From the NCBI RefSeq assembly GCF_024436435.1, contig NZ_JAFMZP010000001.1, positions 496,001-560,000 of the forward strand: DNA of 64,000 nt. The letters are read 5' to 3'. The notes below the pieces were generated by a model. That model ran no database searches. It worked only from the letters and a program-made list of their open reading frames with translations, and was not told the DNA's origin. Each line of letters begins with the position of its first letter. The stretch's first letter is position 1. A program made the translations under genes and the position numbers. This document shows positions 10,127 through 19,157 of this stretch, one piece after another. Source of the DNA: Desertivirga xinjiangensis (GTDB lineage: Bacteria > Bacteroidota > Bacteroidia > Sphingobacteriales > Sphingobacteriaceae).

Positions 10127-11278
10127 ATGAAACTATTAAGGACCAACATATTTCTCCTGCTGGTTACAGGATTATTGCTCCAAAATTGCTCTATACAGAA
10201 ACCGGCCCAAACGACCGGGCGTTCCATCTGGAGCAAAGAAAAAGCAAAGGACTGGTATGCCTCGCAGAACTGGCTGGTGGGGGCAAATTTTATTCCGAGT
10301 ACAGCAATCAACCAACTGGAAATGTGGCAAGCTGCTTCTTTCGATACCGCTACTATCAACAGGGAGCTTGGCATGGCTCAATCCATCGGAATGAATACCA
10401 TGCGGGTTTACCTGCATGATCTATTATGGGAGCAGGACTCTACAGGTTTTGTGGAGCGAATGAACACCTTTTTAGAAATTTCACACAAGCATAAGATCAA
10501 GCCCCTTTTTGTTTTGTTTGACTCATGTTGGGATCCCTTTCCAAAATTGGGAAAACAGCGTGAGCCTGCACCTTTTGTTCATAATTCGGGGTGGGTGCAG
10601 AGTCCCGGGCTGAGTGCCCTAAAAGACTCTACTCAGTACCCGCGGTTGGAGCGCTATGTAAAAGGAGTGGTTCGTACTTTCAGAAAAGACAAACGCATTT
10701 TAGGCTGGGACGTATGGAACGAGCCTGACAATACGAATAACAGTTCTTACGGAAGAGTAGAATTACCTAATAAGGTAGATTATGTACTTCCCCTGCTACA
10801 AAAAACATTTGTATGGGCTCGCACAATGGATCCTTCCCAACCGCTGACTTCAGGTGTATGGCAGGGAGACTGGTCGTCGGATGCGAAACTCAAAGCCATA
10901 GATAAGTTGCAGCTGGAAGAATCGGATATTATTACCTTTCATAATTACGACAGCGGGGACGAATTTGAAAAAAGGATCGTGTGGTTACAGCGCTATGGTC
11001 GCCCGATAATTTGCACTGAATATATGGCTCGTGGGAACAAAAGTACCTTTCAAAGCTCACTGCCTATAGCGCAGAAGTACCGGGTAGGTGCTTATAACTG
11101 GGGGTTGGTAGATGGCAAAACACAAACCAAGATGCCTTGGGATAGCTGGGACAAGAAATATACTGGCGACCCTGTTTTATGGTTTCACGAGATATTTCAT
11201 CGCGATGGGAGGCCTTATCAAGTGGAAGAAACAAGACTGATAAAGGAAATAACCTCAAGAACTAACAAAAAACCTTAG
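10127..11278 (+). CDS. GH5-like (clan GH-A) glycoside hydrolase lipoprotein
   Basis: A 383-residue lipoprotein with lipobox Cys21 (L-L-L-Q-N-C). The fold is a clan GH-A barrel: W-D-V-W-N-E-P-D holds the likely acid/base E199, and I-I-C-T-E-Y-M holds the likely nucleophile E298. Proteins of this type in Bacteroidota are usually labelled cellulase-family or 1,4-beta-xylanase, but the true substrate is not established and I cannot assign a GH5 subfamily. It lies 14 bases after GH20 in the same operon. Lipidation suggests cell-surface or periplasmic action on the same glycan. Confidence 0.8.
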   Translation: MKLLRTNIFLLLVTGLLLQNCSIQKPAQTTGRSIWSKEKAKDWYASQNWLVGANFIPSTAINQLEMWQAASFDTATINRELGMAQSIGMNTMRVYLHDLLWEQDSTGFVERMNTFLEISHKHKIKPLFVLFDSCWDPFPKLGKQREPAPFVHNSGWVQSPGLSALKDSTQYPRLERYVKGVVRTFRKDKRILGWDVWNEPDNTNNSSYGRVELPNKVDYVLPLLQKTFVWARTMDPSQPLTSGVWQGDWSSDAKLKAIDKLQLEESDIITFHNYDSGDEFEKRIVWLQRYGRPIICTEYMARGNKSTFQSSLPIAQKYRVGAYNWGLVDGKTQTKMPWDSWDKKYTGDPVLWFHEIFHRDGRPYQVEETRLIKEITSRTNKKP

Positions 11279-11299
11279 TCTACTTTTCAATCTAATGAT

Positions 11300-12340
11300 A
11301 TGAAAATAAAAATTTCGTTGAATATAGCCATCATATTCTTTTTGTTCGGGTCTCTACTAGCTCTTGGCTGTGAAAAGAAATCCGACAATCCAGCTTTGGG
11401 GCCGGATGCCGGGATGAATCCAGAGCCGGATGAAACAGAAAATCCGGCAGCAGTCAATCCCGTTTTCCAGGCAGATCCTACAATATTTTACCACGAAGGT
11501 ACCTACTATCTTTATGGTACAAATGATAAGAATGCCAACAATGGTTTCCTGGTTTATACCTCGACCGATATGAAACAATGGACACCCAGGGGCTATGCTT
11601 TACAGAAGGGTGAGGCCTTTGGAGACTGGGGCTTCTGGGCTCCGCATGTCTGGGCCGACAATGGAAAGTTCTATATGGCCTACACCGCCAATGAAAAGAT
11701 TGCAATTGCTGAGAGCAGCAAACCCAATGGCCCATTCAGGCAGCAGGTGAAGGCTGCCCTGGTCTCTTCCTATGGGCTGATAGATCCCTTCATTTTTATA
11801 AACGACGATGGTAAAAAGTATCTGTACCATGTGCGTCTGGGAGGCGGTAATCGCATCTGGGTGGCCGAGATGGAGGCTGACTATTCGGCTATGAAGACTG
11901 GCACCAATACAGAATGTATCACGGCCACACCGGGCACCTGGGAGCATGTAAACACCGCAGCGGGCCGGGTGGCCGAAGGCCCTACCGTGATTAAAGATCA
12001 GGGGCTCTACTACCTGTTTTATTCAGCTAATGATTTCAGACACAAGGATTATGCGGTAGGATATGCTGTTAGTGAGAATGTTAACGGACCATGGACCCGG
12101 TATACAGGGAATCCCATTATTCACCAATCCGTTACGGGTCATGCAGGCAGCGGCCATGGCGATATTGTGAAGGGTAAAGACGGTAATCTTTCTTATGTAT
12201 TTCATACACATAATACTTCAGCTACCGTCACACCCAGAAAAACGGCGATCATTAATCTGAAAAAAACAAAAGATGCCAGCCAGAAAGATGTCTTTGATGT
12301 GGAGGCCGGGAGTTTTTCCTTCCTGAATTCTGCTTACTAA
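11300..12340 (+). CDS. GH43-family glycosidase lipoprotein (first of two)
   Basis: A 346-residue lipoprotein (lipobox Cys24, L-A-L-G-C) with a five-bladed propeller. The expected catalytic triad is visible: D59 in Q-A-D-P-T-I-F (base), D162 in L-I-D-P-F-I-F (pKa modulator) and E226 in V-A-E-G-P-T-V (acid). The F-W-A-P-H-V motif is also typical. GH43 enzymes cut alpha-L-arabinose, beta-D-xylose or beta-D-galactose linkages with inversion, and which applies here is not clear. It is followed after 34 bases by a second, divergent GH43. Confidence 0.88.
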   Translation: MKIKISLNIAIIFFLFGSLLALGCEKKSDNPALGPDAGMNPEPDETENPAAVNPVFQADPTIFYHEGTYYLYGTNDKNANNGFLVYTSTDMKQWTPRGYALQKGEAFGDWGFWAPHVWADNGKFYMAYTANEKIAIAESSKPNGPFRQQVKAALVSSYGLIDPFIFINDDGKKYLYHVRLGGGNRIWVAEMEADYSAMKTGTNTECITATPGTWEHVNTAAGRVAEGPTVIKDQGLYYLFYSANDFRHKDYAVGYAVSENVNGPWTRYTGNPIIHQSVTGHAGSGHGDIVKGKDGNLSYVFHTHNTSATVTPRKTAIINLKKTKDASQKDVFDVEAGSFSFLNSAY

Positions 12341-12374
12341 TAAGCCAGCTACTTAATAATAGTTTCCATATATA

Positions 12375-13376
12375 ATGAATCTGATATACCGTAATTTCTT
12401 CCTTTTCCTGATATCGGTAAATATACTGTTAGAGACACTTCTGCCCCTCACGCCATGCTATGGTCAGGAGAAGATCTCCAACCCGGTATTTAACGTGAAT
12501 TTCCCCGATCCCACCATTATCCGGGTGGGTGACACCTATTACGCTTACGCAACTAACGGGGCAATAAATGGTAAAAGCTATAATATTCCGGTCGCTGTTT
12601 CCAAAAATCTGCAAGTGTGGGAAATCGCCGGAGACGCATTACCTCAAAAACCGACCTGGGCAACTAAGGACTTTTGGGCCCCTCATGTACTTTTTGATCC
12701 TCATATTAATAAATACATTTTGTTTTACTCAGGCGAAAAAGGAGAAAATACGGGGAAGTGTCTGGGCGTGGCCTTTTCTGATACTCCCATCGGACCGTTC
12801 ACCGATAAAGGAAGTCCGCTTATCTGCGGAACCGGATTTGTAAATATAGACCCCTTTGCTTTTATTGATCCAAAAAGCGGAAAGAAGCTGCTTTACTGGG
12901 GTTCTGGTCATGAACCTATTCGCGTTCAGGAACTCGCTGACGATTGGAAAAGCTTTGCCCAAGGCAGTGAGCCTGTGTTTCTGATACATCCCTACCAGGA
13001 AAATACCTATGACAGGCTCATCGAAGGCGCATGGATAGACTATCATAAGGGGAGCTATTATCTATACTATTCTGGTGACAATTGTTGCGGTCCTCAGGCC
13101 AATTATGCGGTGCTGGTGGCCAAGTCTGAGTCGGCATTGGGCCCCTTTGTCAGTATGGCTAAAAGTAAGGGTGTTACGAGCAGTGTTATATTGGAAAAAG
13201 ATGAGAGATGGCTTGCGCCGGGGCACAACTCTATCTTCAGGGATCAAAAGGGGAAGGCTTATATAGCTTACCATGCAATTCCTGTACACAGAAACCCGGC
13301 TGAACAGGATTATAATACCCGGGTTTTCCTCGTAAAAGGTATCACATATAAAAAGGGTTGGCCTTTCGTAAAGTAA
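12375..13376 (+). CDS. GH43-family glycosidase (second of two)
   Basis: A 333-residue protein with an ordinary signal peptide (about 30 residues, ending C-Y-G-Q) instead of a lipobox, so probably periplasmic. Likely catalytic residues are D45 in F-P-D-P-T-I-I, D159 in N-I-D-P-F-A-F and E217 in L-I-E-G-A-W. D-F-W-A-P-H-V and Y-Y-L-Y-Y-S-G-D are family hallmarks, and the G-D-N-C-C-G stretch recalls arabinosidase-like members. It differs enough from the upstream GH43 to suggest a different subfamily and linkage. It ends 25 bases before the GH36-like gene. Confidence 0.87.
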   Translation: MNLIYRNFFLFLISVNILLETLLPLTPCYGQEKISNPVFNVNFPDPTIIRVGDTYYAYATNGAINGKSYNIPVAVSKNLQVWEIAGDALPQKPTWATKDFWAPHVLFDPHINKYILFYSGEKGENTGKCLGVAFSDTPIGPFTDKGSPLICGTGFVNIDPFAFIDPKSGKKLLYWGSGHEPIRVQELADDWKSFAQGSEPVFLIHPYQENTYDRLIEGAWIDYHKGSYYLYYSGDNCCGPQANYAVLVAKSESALGPFVSMAKSKGVTSSVILEKDERWLAPGHNSIFRDQKGKAYIAYHAIPVHRNPAEQDYNTRVFLVKGITYKKGWPFVK

Positions 13377-13401
13377 GGATTCCCGAGCAAATATTTTATT
13401 A

Positions 13402-15432
13402 ATGAACATAAATTCTATCGTACTTGCCTTGTGCTTTTTTACCTGGTTTCAGGGTCTTGCACAAATTGAATATCCGGGTATAAATCCCGGAAAAGCCGTG
13501 TTAAAGTTTAAGAAAGATCAATTTGTTGTAGAAAACAGATCTCTTCAGGTTACCTGGGTTAAACAGGGGGCAAAGATTGCTTCGGGTCGCTTCCTGGATA
13601 AGGAAGCGGGAGCTGGAGTGTCTCTGGAAAGGATGCAACTGTTTGAAATAAAACTAAAGAGCGGCAAGCTGCTAAGCTCTGGCGATTTTGAATTTTCTGA
13701 AATCCGGCGGCATAAATTTCCCGCCAATGAAGGCGCATTGAGGTATTCGGACAGAGTGAACGGAGTTGGGTTTTCAGTGAAGTTAGTGGAAAGAACTTCA
13801 GGCCTGAATGTACAATGGGAGGTAGCGTTAAAAGATGGATCCAATTATATCCGCCAGACGTTTACATTCAATGCTGAGGATGCAGTGCCGATTGATAAGA
13901 TTACGCTTTTAAAACTGCCTTTAAAGCGAGGTGCAAGTAAGTATGGGGAAGTGGACGGGTCGCCCATCGTGGTAGATAATATGTTCTTTGCCATTGAAGA
14001 TCCGATGGCCCAATACGAGAAGGACACCACCAGCCATTCATCTTACTTACCGCGATTGGAACCTCTTGCTGCAACAAATCCTTTTACAGCCTCAACGGTA
14101 TGGGGAACCACTCCTCAAGGCCAGCTGAGGCGCGGATTTTTGCATTATGTGGAAAGGGAGCGGACTGCGCCGTACCGCCAGAACCTGCATTATAACTCCT
14201 GGTACGACCTGTCCTGGATAGACCGCAAGCTTGATGAAGCCTCCTGTTTGGGCCGCATCCAAATGTTTGGAGACAGCCTGATCTTGAAACGAAATGTTAA
14301 AATGGAAGCTTTCTTGTTCGACGACGGATGGGATGATAATCAGACGCTTTGGATGTTTAATAAGAACTTTCCTGCGGGCTTCTCCGCCATGGCCAAAAAG
14401 GCGGCGGGCTTTAACACCAGACTGGGGGTATGGATCTCTCCCTGGGGAGGATACATGGAAGACCAAAGACAACGGCTGGAGTACGGAAGAAGGCAGAGCC
14501 CTCCCTTTGAGACAAATGCAAACGGCTTTTCTTTGTCAGGACCAGTATATTTTAATCGCTTTAAAGGCGTAGCACAGGATTTCATGGAAAAGTACAAGGT
14601 GTCTTTGTTCAAATTCGACGGTATAGGAGCCGGTAACGGCGCTGACGGAGCGAGTGTTACTTACCAGAAAGATATTGAGGCAATGTTAAAGCTTACTCAG
14701 GGTATGCGGAAGGTAAACCCTGACCTGTATTTGAGCATGACGGTAGGAACATGGCCTTCGGTGTACTGGCTGAACTTCGGTGACGTGATATGGAGGGCCG
14801 GACTTGATACCCATACAGCTGGCACGGGTTCTGGCAGACAGCAATGGATAACTTATCGTGACTCTGAAACCTATAAAAATGTAGTTAAACGAGCACCGCT
14901 ATTTCCTCTGAACGCTGTAATGCTTCATGGAATTTGTATAGCAGAAAACGGCCCTCCGGGAGCATTCGGGTTTAGTAGTAAAGAAATCTCAGATGAGATA
15001 TGGTCATTCTTTGGCACCGGAACCAGTCTTCAGGAGCTTTATATAAATCCGAACAAACTGACTACACAGAATTGGGATGTTCTGGCTGATGCTGCAAAAT
15101 GGGCGAGAAGCAACGCACACATCCTGCAGGATGTGCACTGGGTTGGGGGAGATCCCATAAAAAATGAGGTGTATGGTTTTGCTGCCTGGTCATCGGGTAA
15201 AGCAGTACTCACCGTTCGTAATCCTTCGGGGGACAAAAAAACGTTTATTGGGGAAGCTTCCAAACTGTTCGAAATCCCTCTTGGGAATGAGACGAGTTTT
15301 AACTTTTACGATGCCAAAGTAACGGACAGCAAAGTTGTAGTAGGCAAAGGAGATACAATCACCCTGAACCTAGAGCCTTACGAGGTGAGAGTGATTGATG
15401 CGGTTCTTAACGAAGATAAACGTCAGCGCTAA
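13402..15432 (+). CDS. GH36-like (clan GH-D) glycoside hydrolase
   Basis: A 676-residue secreted enzyme with a signal peptide ending near A-Q at residue 20. It has an N-terminal beta-sandwich, then a barrel with F-D-D-G-W (D307/D308), L-G-V-W-I-S-P-W-G-G and F-K-F-D-G-I-G (D406, candidate nucleophile), and a small C-terminal beta domain. This resembles alpha-galactosidase/alpha-N-acetylgalactosaminidase-like enzymes of clan GH-D. Some relatives carry the misleading database name enterotoxin, and a distant GH101-type relationship cannot be excluded. It is the last gene of the PUL 1 operon; no clear terminator is visible in the 150 bases after it. Confidence 0.68.
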   Translation: MNINSIVLALCFFTWFQGLAQIEYPGINPGKAVLKFKKDQFVVENRSLQVTWVKQGAKIASGRFLDKEAGAGVSLERMQLFEIKLKSGKLLSSGDFEFSEIRRHKFPANEGALRYSDRVNGVGFSVKLVERTSGLNVQWEVALKDGSNYIRQTFTFNAEDAVPIDKITLLKLPLKRGASKYGEVDGSPIVVDNMFFAIEDPMAQYEKDTTSHSSYLPRLEPLAATNPFTASTVWGTTPQGQLRRGFLHYVERERTAPYRQNLHYNSWYDLSWIDRKLDEASCLGRIQMFGDSLILKRNVKMEAFLFDDGWDDNQTLWMFNKNFPAGFSAMAKKAAGFNTRLGVWISPWGGYMEDQRQRLEYGRRQSPPFETNANGFSLSGPVYFNRFKGVAQDFMEKYKVSLFKFDGIGAGNGADGASVTYQKDIEAMLKLTQGMRKVNPDLYLSMTVGTWPSVYWLNFGDVIWRAGLDTHTAGTGSGRQQWITYRDSETYKNVVKRAPLFPLNAVMLHGICIAENGPPGAFGFSSKEISDEIWSFFGTGTSLQELYINPNKLTTQNWDVLADAAKWARSNAHILQDVHWVGGDPIKNEVYGFAAWSSGKAVLTVRNPSGDKKTFIGEASKLFEIPLGNETSFNFYDAKVTDSKVVVGKGDTITLNLEPYEVRVIDAVLNEDKRQR

Positions 15433-15585
15433 ACTTTGAAGATTATAAAAGATGAAAAGATCGGGCTACTAGAGTGATTGGCAGAGCCGAAATCCAAAAG
15501 GTCTCGGATGGAACTAAAGTTGAGAACGATGGAAGGCATGAAATGGAATGGGGTTTGTCAAAGGGCCTTAATCTGGCACTTGTAG

Positions 15586-16317
15586 CTATTTTCTTAGTTC
15601 GAAAGCATTAGCGAACCTTACCAATTCCGAAAACTTGTTGAAATCCAGCTTCTGGTAAATGTTTTTCCGATGTGTGTTGATGGTATGCCTGGAAATAAAA
15701 AGAATGTCAGAGATCTCACTTGAAGACATTCCCTCAACCAGGAGCCTGATCACTTCCTTTTCTCGCTTTGATAGCAGCACAAACTTTTTATAGTTTTTGG
15801 CTATATATATATTCTCATCAAGTAGCTTATTAACTTTGTTCACCATAAATCCCATGCCGGAAACGGGATTCGCAATTAGGATGAGTTCAGCCGGCTTTCC
15901 AGTACTGACGGTGCCCTGGACAAGCTTGCACACCGCATAGTGCCAGGCTAGCTTCATCTTTGGCCCGGTACGTACCTGGTGAAAGAACGAATACAGTTCG
16001 CTTTGATCATTGCGATTAAGATAATCCTGCATTCCTGAGAGGAACCATCTCGATTCTTCCTCCACAAAGAACTTTTCATAGTACTTTTCGCCCATGGCGT
16101 TGATCTCATCCATGGAATGATTTAATGTTTCACAGCCCCAGCTATTCATGTAGGTAACCTGTAAGGCATTCATATCATGGACCATAATAGCACCGGGTAT
16201 TAGTTCTCCGATGTCTTGCAAGGAATAATGGCCTTTTGCTAAACCATTTTCAAGTGAATATAATTGCCTGTTAGTTAGCGCTGTTATTTCATTTTGGGTT
16301 TTGTATTTGGTACTCAT
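15586..16317 (-). CDS. LuxR-type transcriptional regulator with PAS-like sensor domain
   Basis: A 243-residue protein. About residues 30-130 look like a PAS-type sensor (I-P-G-A-I-M-V-H-D-M, then Y-M-N-S-W-G-C). The C-terminus (about 178-240) is a LuxR/GerE helix-turn-helix: L-S-K-R-E-K-E-V-I-R-L-L-V-E-G, S-S-E-I-S, F-I-S-R-H-T-I-N-T-H-R-K-N-I. It has no phosphoacceptor domain or membrane segment, so it probably senses a small molecule or redox state in the cytoplasm. It converges on PUL 1 and its target is unknown. Confidence 0.85.
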   Translation of the reverse strand: MSTKYKTQNEITALTNRQLYSLENGLAKGHYSLQDIGELIPGAIMVHDMNALQVTYMNSWGCETLNHSMDEINAMGEKYYEKFFVEEESRWFLSGMQDYLNRNDQSELYSFFHQVRTGPKMKLAWHYAVCKLVQGTVSTGKPAELILIANPVSGMGFMVNKVNKLLDENIYIAKNYKKFVLLSKREKEVIRLLVEGMSSSEISDILFISRHTINTHRKNIYQKLDFNKFSELVRFANAFELRK

Positions 16318-17169
16318 CCTTCAGTTACGATATTTAATTGGTGATTCTCCATGCTGAAATTGAGGCATTATTTTTAACAGTCAAGCCAATAATACAAATT
16401 ACTTCCTAAAACCACAATTTACTTGTTTCCTGGGACACCTCAACAACAATCAAATAGGCGAGTCTGGACGACGAGGTGACTTGCCCTCCTACTTCCGTAA
16501 ATTGCGTGCAGTTTAATAATACGGGAAACTGTTCGCAAGGAGGGACAGCTACAGTATGAATTGCCCGTGGGACTTGCAGGCGAGAGATCGAAGTAATGAT
16601 AGCATTTAAGTCGCATAAAAACGGAAGCTTTTCGCAGAGCCAGTGTGTAGGAAGAGTGATTTGGAACAGAAGAAAGTCGGCGAAGCAGTAACGGAAGAAG
16701 TTAGAAATGAGCAGTCAATATTCTGCAATCCTATCAATCTGCCGGCAGGATTATTATTAGCTGCCAGCGTTTACGAAACCTGCTCACTCTGGATGCACAA
16801 CAAGTGGCGTTAGATGAACACTAGATCGGAAACCCTGGTCAACAAAAAGGACCGTCATCATGCCGTCCTGTGTTTAGGAACATGGATTAAGTAAGATTTT
16901 GAAGGTTATTCTAATTGTTTCCTGACTTTTTCCTAAATTTAATATCCAATGTAGGCGATCTCTCGCTTGTTGAATTTTTTTCTTATATGTAATCCCGTAT
17001 GCATTAAAATGTGTGATTTTCATCACAACTGTCTAAATGTTTTACACTTCTATCCATTAATTTGTTATATTTGATTTGTAAATATTCACAGTTATAATAT
17101 GTAACAGAATAGATATTTTTGCGAATCCTTCATAAAAACATTTGAAGCATTTCGCACTTTGAGTCTCGG
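16318..17169. other. Intergenic stretch without recognisable gene
   Basis: About 850 bases with no convincing open frame on either strand and no tRNA- or rRNA-like structure that I can see. The last ~150 bases are AT-rich and contain two matches to the Bacteroidota -7 element, TATATTTG (17066-17073) and TATTTTTG (17114-17121). Neither has a clear TTG at the right distance upstream. They could drive the structured element and the genes downstream. Confidence 0.4.
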
Positions 17170-17310
17170 CTTAGAAACGTAGGAAATTTCATGAGAACGA
17201 GAGTATAAGTGTAAGTGCTCACGCTATAAGCGTGGGCCTTGCTTATTCGTTCTCGGGCTTCCTACGGCCTCTAAGACGTAAGTAAGGTTCCATGCTTTTT
17301 GCGTTTCTAA
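17170..17310 (+). ncRNA. Nested-hairpin structured element, candidate leader RNA
   Basis: Several inverted repeats nest in order: CTTAG (17170-17174) with CTAAG (17271-17275), CGTAGGAA (17178-17185) with TTCCTACG (17259-17266), GAGAACGA (17193-17200) with TCGTTCTC (17247-17254), ATAAG (17205-17209) with CTTAT (17242-17246), and GCTCACGCT (17217-17225) with AGCGTGGGC (17229-17237, one G-T). Together they form one long arm of about 105 nt. A competing perfect 9-bp pair, TTAGAAACG (17171-17179) with CGTTTCTAA (17302-17310), would break the outermost stems. It ends 52 bases before the 89-residue gene. It may be a leader RNA or a small palindromic mobile element; no known class is recognised. Confidence 0.5.
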
Positions 17311-17362
17311 CGGTACCTATTTACCAGACTCCATTACATGAATACTCTTAATATAATTCATA

Positions 17363-17632
17363 ATGGATACTACCACAGAAAACCCCGATGAACCCATAAC
17401 GCTCATACAACTCATGGAGAATTTTTTCCATACCTATCCACCCGCTAAGGCAGAACGCTTGCTCTGGCACTGGTCTTTTCTGTGTGCTAAAAAAGATTTC
17501 AGTTCACTGTCTGAAGAAAAGATCCGGGAGTTTACAGACTTTTTTAGACAGATGGAGGAACTTGCATCAGCTGTTCAGAAGGTCCATAAAGACACAGGAG
17601 TACTAAAGAAAGATGAGCCAGTAAATAACTAA
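17363..17632 (+). CDS. Small hypothetical protein (89 aa)
   Basis: An 89-residue, mostly alpha-helical, charged protein without signal peptide or membrane segment. Hydrophobic and aromatic residues cluster at about 14-40 (L-M-E-N-F-F-H-T-Y, L-L-W-H-W-S-F-L), followed by an acidic amphipathic helix (about 45-75). I do not recognise the family. It lies 33 bases upstream of a membrane-anchored protein with which it is probably co-transcribed, and directly after the nested-hairpin element. Codon use and the spacing to its neighbour make it a credible gene. Confidence 0.6.
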   Translation: MDTTTENPDEPITLIQLMENFFHTYPPAKAERLLWHWSFLCAKKDFSSLSEEKIREFTDFFRQMEELASAVQKVHKDTGVLKKDEPVNN

Positions 17633-17665
17633 CGATTCTGATATAAAATCCCTTAAACCAGCACG

Positions 17666-18538
17666 ATGTTCCGCAAACCAAACTCACCGTCTCCCGAAGC
17701 AGAGGCTTTTAAGAAGTTCCTGATCATTGAAGGGATTTTACTTTTACTCATGATGTTGCTTCTGCTATTCAATGCTTCTGCGGGAAGAAAGAAGAGAAGC
17801 GACAATTTGAACGAAACTACCCCGAACTACACTTCAAACCTCAAAAATTCATCTACTGAGGTGAGCTCAGTTATTGGCGGTTACCGTAAGGGCTACCCTT
17901 CAAAATGCGACACGCTACGGAATGATAGTACGGTCAGGTTTTTTGCTAGCAACATCGACCCCCTGGTTCTTTTTAAAAAGGCATTGAAGCTGCCGGAAAA
18001 CCAATGGCCCGATAGCCAAATAGTGTTAGAAGAGCTGGATGAACTTCGCTTCTTTTTTATTGATGGAGAAGAGGATCGTCCGCGAAAAAGCATTACTTAC
18101 GAGCTAGTCCTCCCAATCGAGCGAGAGAAAGAGTTAGCAAACTTTATGCTGCAAGATCTCTGCCGTTACTTTAATGTAAATGCAGCAATAAAAGAACAGG
18201 AAACGGACTGTTATTACCTGGTGCATGAGCCATCGGCAAGCGTTCCTTTAAGCAAAGGCGGTAAGGAAGAAAATAATTTTGAAGCAGGGGAGGGACAACG
18301 GCATTTTCTGAGGAACAGTGATATTTCAAGCCTGATCAGCTACTTAAATAACGTCCCGGGTATGCTGCCTGTTTTTGATTACACGGGAATCACCCAGAAA
18401 GTAGATCTTGAATTAGGAACTGACCCAGGTTCAGTATGTACACTGAATAGTGCCCTGAAACCTTATGGTATGGCCCTTAAGTTTTTCGTAAGAAGAATGA
18501 AGATGCTGGTGCTTTCTCCGGCTTCGCTGCCTGAATAA
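17666..18538 (+). CDS. Membrane-anchored protein with DUF3738-like C-terminus
   Basis: A 290-residue protein with one N-terminal membrane helix (about 18-38, I-I-E-G-I-L-L-L-L-M-M-L-L-L-L-F) and the remainder probably periplasmic. The last ~70 residues read S-S-L-I-S-Y-L-N-N, then P-V-F-D-Y-T-G-I-T, D-L-E-L, S-A-L-K-P-Y-G-M-A-L-K and M-L-V-L. That order matches the C-terminus of DUF3738/TIGR03435 proteins, of unknown function, often linked with BlaR1-like sensors. The match is from pattern memory and is inference. It follows the 89-residue gene with a 33-base gap, and no BlaR1-like gene is nearby. Confidence 0.65.
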   Translation: MFRKPNSPSPEAEAFKKFLIIEGILLLLMMLLLLFNASAGRKKRSDNLNETTPNYTSNLKNSSTEVSSVIGGYRKGYPSKCDTLRNDSTVRFFASNIDPLVLFKKALKLPENQWPDSQIVLEELDELRFFFIDGEEDRPRKSITYELVLPIEREKELANFMLQDLCRYFNVNAAIKEQETDCYYLVHEPSASVPLSKGGKEENNFEAGEGQRHFLRNSDISSLISYLNNVPGMLPVFDYTGITQKVDLELGTDPGSVCTLNSALKPYGMALKFFVRRMKMLVLSPASLPE

Positions 18539-18790
18539 GGCAAAATCTCTGATTTCAATTTTAATTCTAACATTCTCAATTCGAAGCTCCTCCGGCCATC
18601 TTCACTACCCGCCTCTCAATCCATACGCTACCCTCCATTAATTTTCTTAAACAATTTTGTTACAGATCATCAAGGTTGAAGGGCTGTTTACATTTGGCTA
18701 TTGTCCTGATAAACAGGCGCTCCGGAAGAACTACACGTTGAAGCAACATAATTAATTACCATCAGCACCCATGAATATTATAAACCTAAA

Positions 18791-18979
18791 TTATATATCG
18801 AAAAGCATTCTGAATCCAAAGCCAGGATGTTTGAGCAGGTAATAGGGGCGTTCCAGACGTAGCATATCTGCCAGGGTATGATAACCATACTTTGCTGCGA
18901 GCACTTTAAACTCTTCACTAAGATCCAGCTGGCTGATTTCCTTGTTCAAAAAGGGTTCTTTAAGAGCATTCCGCGTCAT
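18791..18979 (-). CDS. Small conserved-type protein (62 aa)
   Basis: A 62-residue protein on the minus strand, rich in charged residues, with no signal or membrane segment. The stretch S-E-E-F-K-x-L-A-A-K-Y-G-Y-H-T-L-A-D-M-L followed by L-L-K-H-P-G-F-G-F-R resembles the short helix-hairpin proteins, similar to the RNA polymerase alpha C-terminal domain, that are common in Sphingobacteriaceae. That resemblance is from memory. It is divergent from the 70-residue gene and separated from it by about 180 bases. Confidence 0.55.
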   Translation of the reverse strand: MTRNALKEPFLNKEISQLDLSEEFKVLAAKYGYHTLADMLRLERPYYLLKHPGFGFRMLFDI

Positions 18980-19157
18980 ATCTATCTTTCTACTGTTTCT
19001 TTTTCAATTAATTGTATTGCGAACATAGGTAATTCATCGTTGAACATGAGGGAATTAAAGGGTGAAATTGTTCCGTTTTTTTGAAGAGACAGGATTTAAG
19101 ATCCCTTTAATTCTCTGGCGTCTAATGTTGTAGGATATAATTTTACCTCTTTAAAAA

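Noticed and set aside
13062-13409. Minus-strand frame of 115 codons opposite the second GH43
   Set aside because: Lies wholly opposite a well-supported gene and shows no recognisable protein features.
14092-14472. Minus-strand frame of 126 codons opposite the GH36-like gene
   Set aside because: Shadow of the real gene, with no signal peptide, domain or plausible spacing to neighbours.
16440-16900. Possible stable RNA gene (tmRNA, RNase P or 6S) in the long intergenic stretch
   Set aside because: I could not find the conserved cores of any of these, and only short, weak inverted repeats are present.
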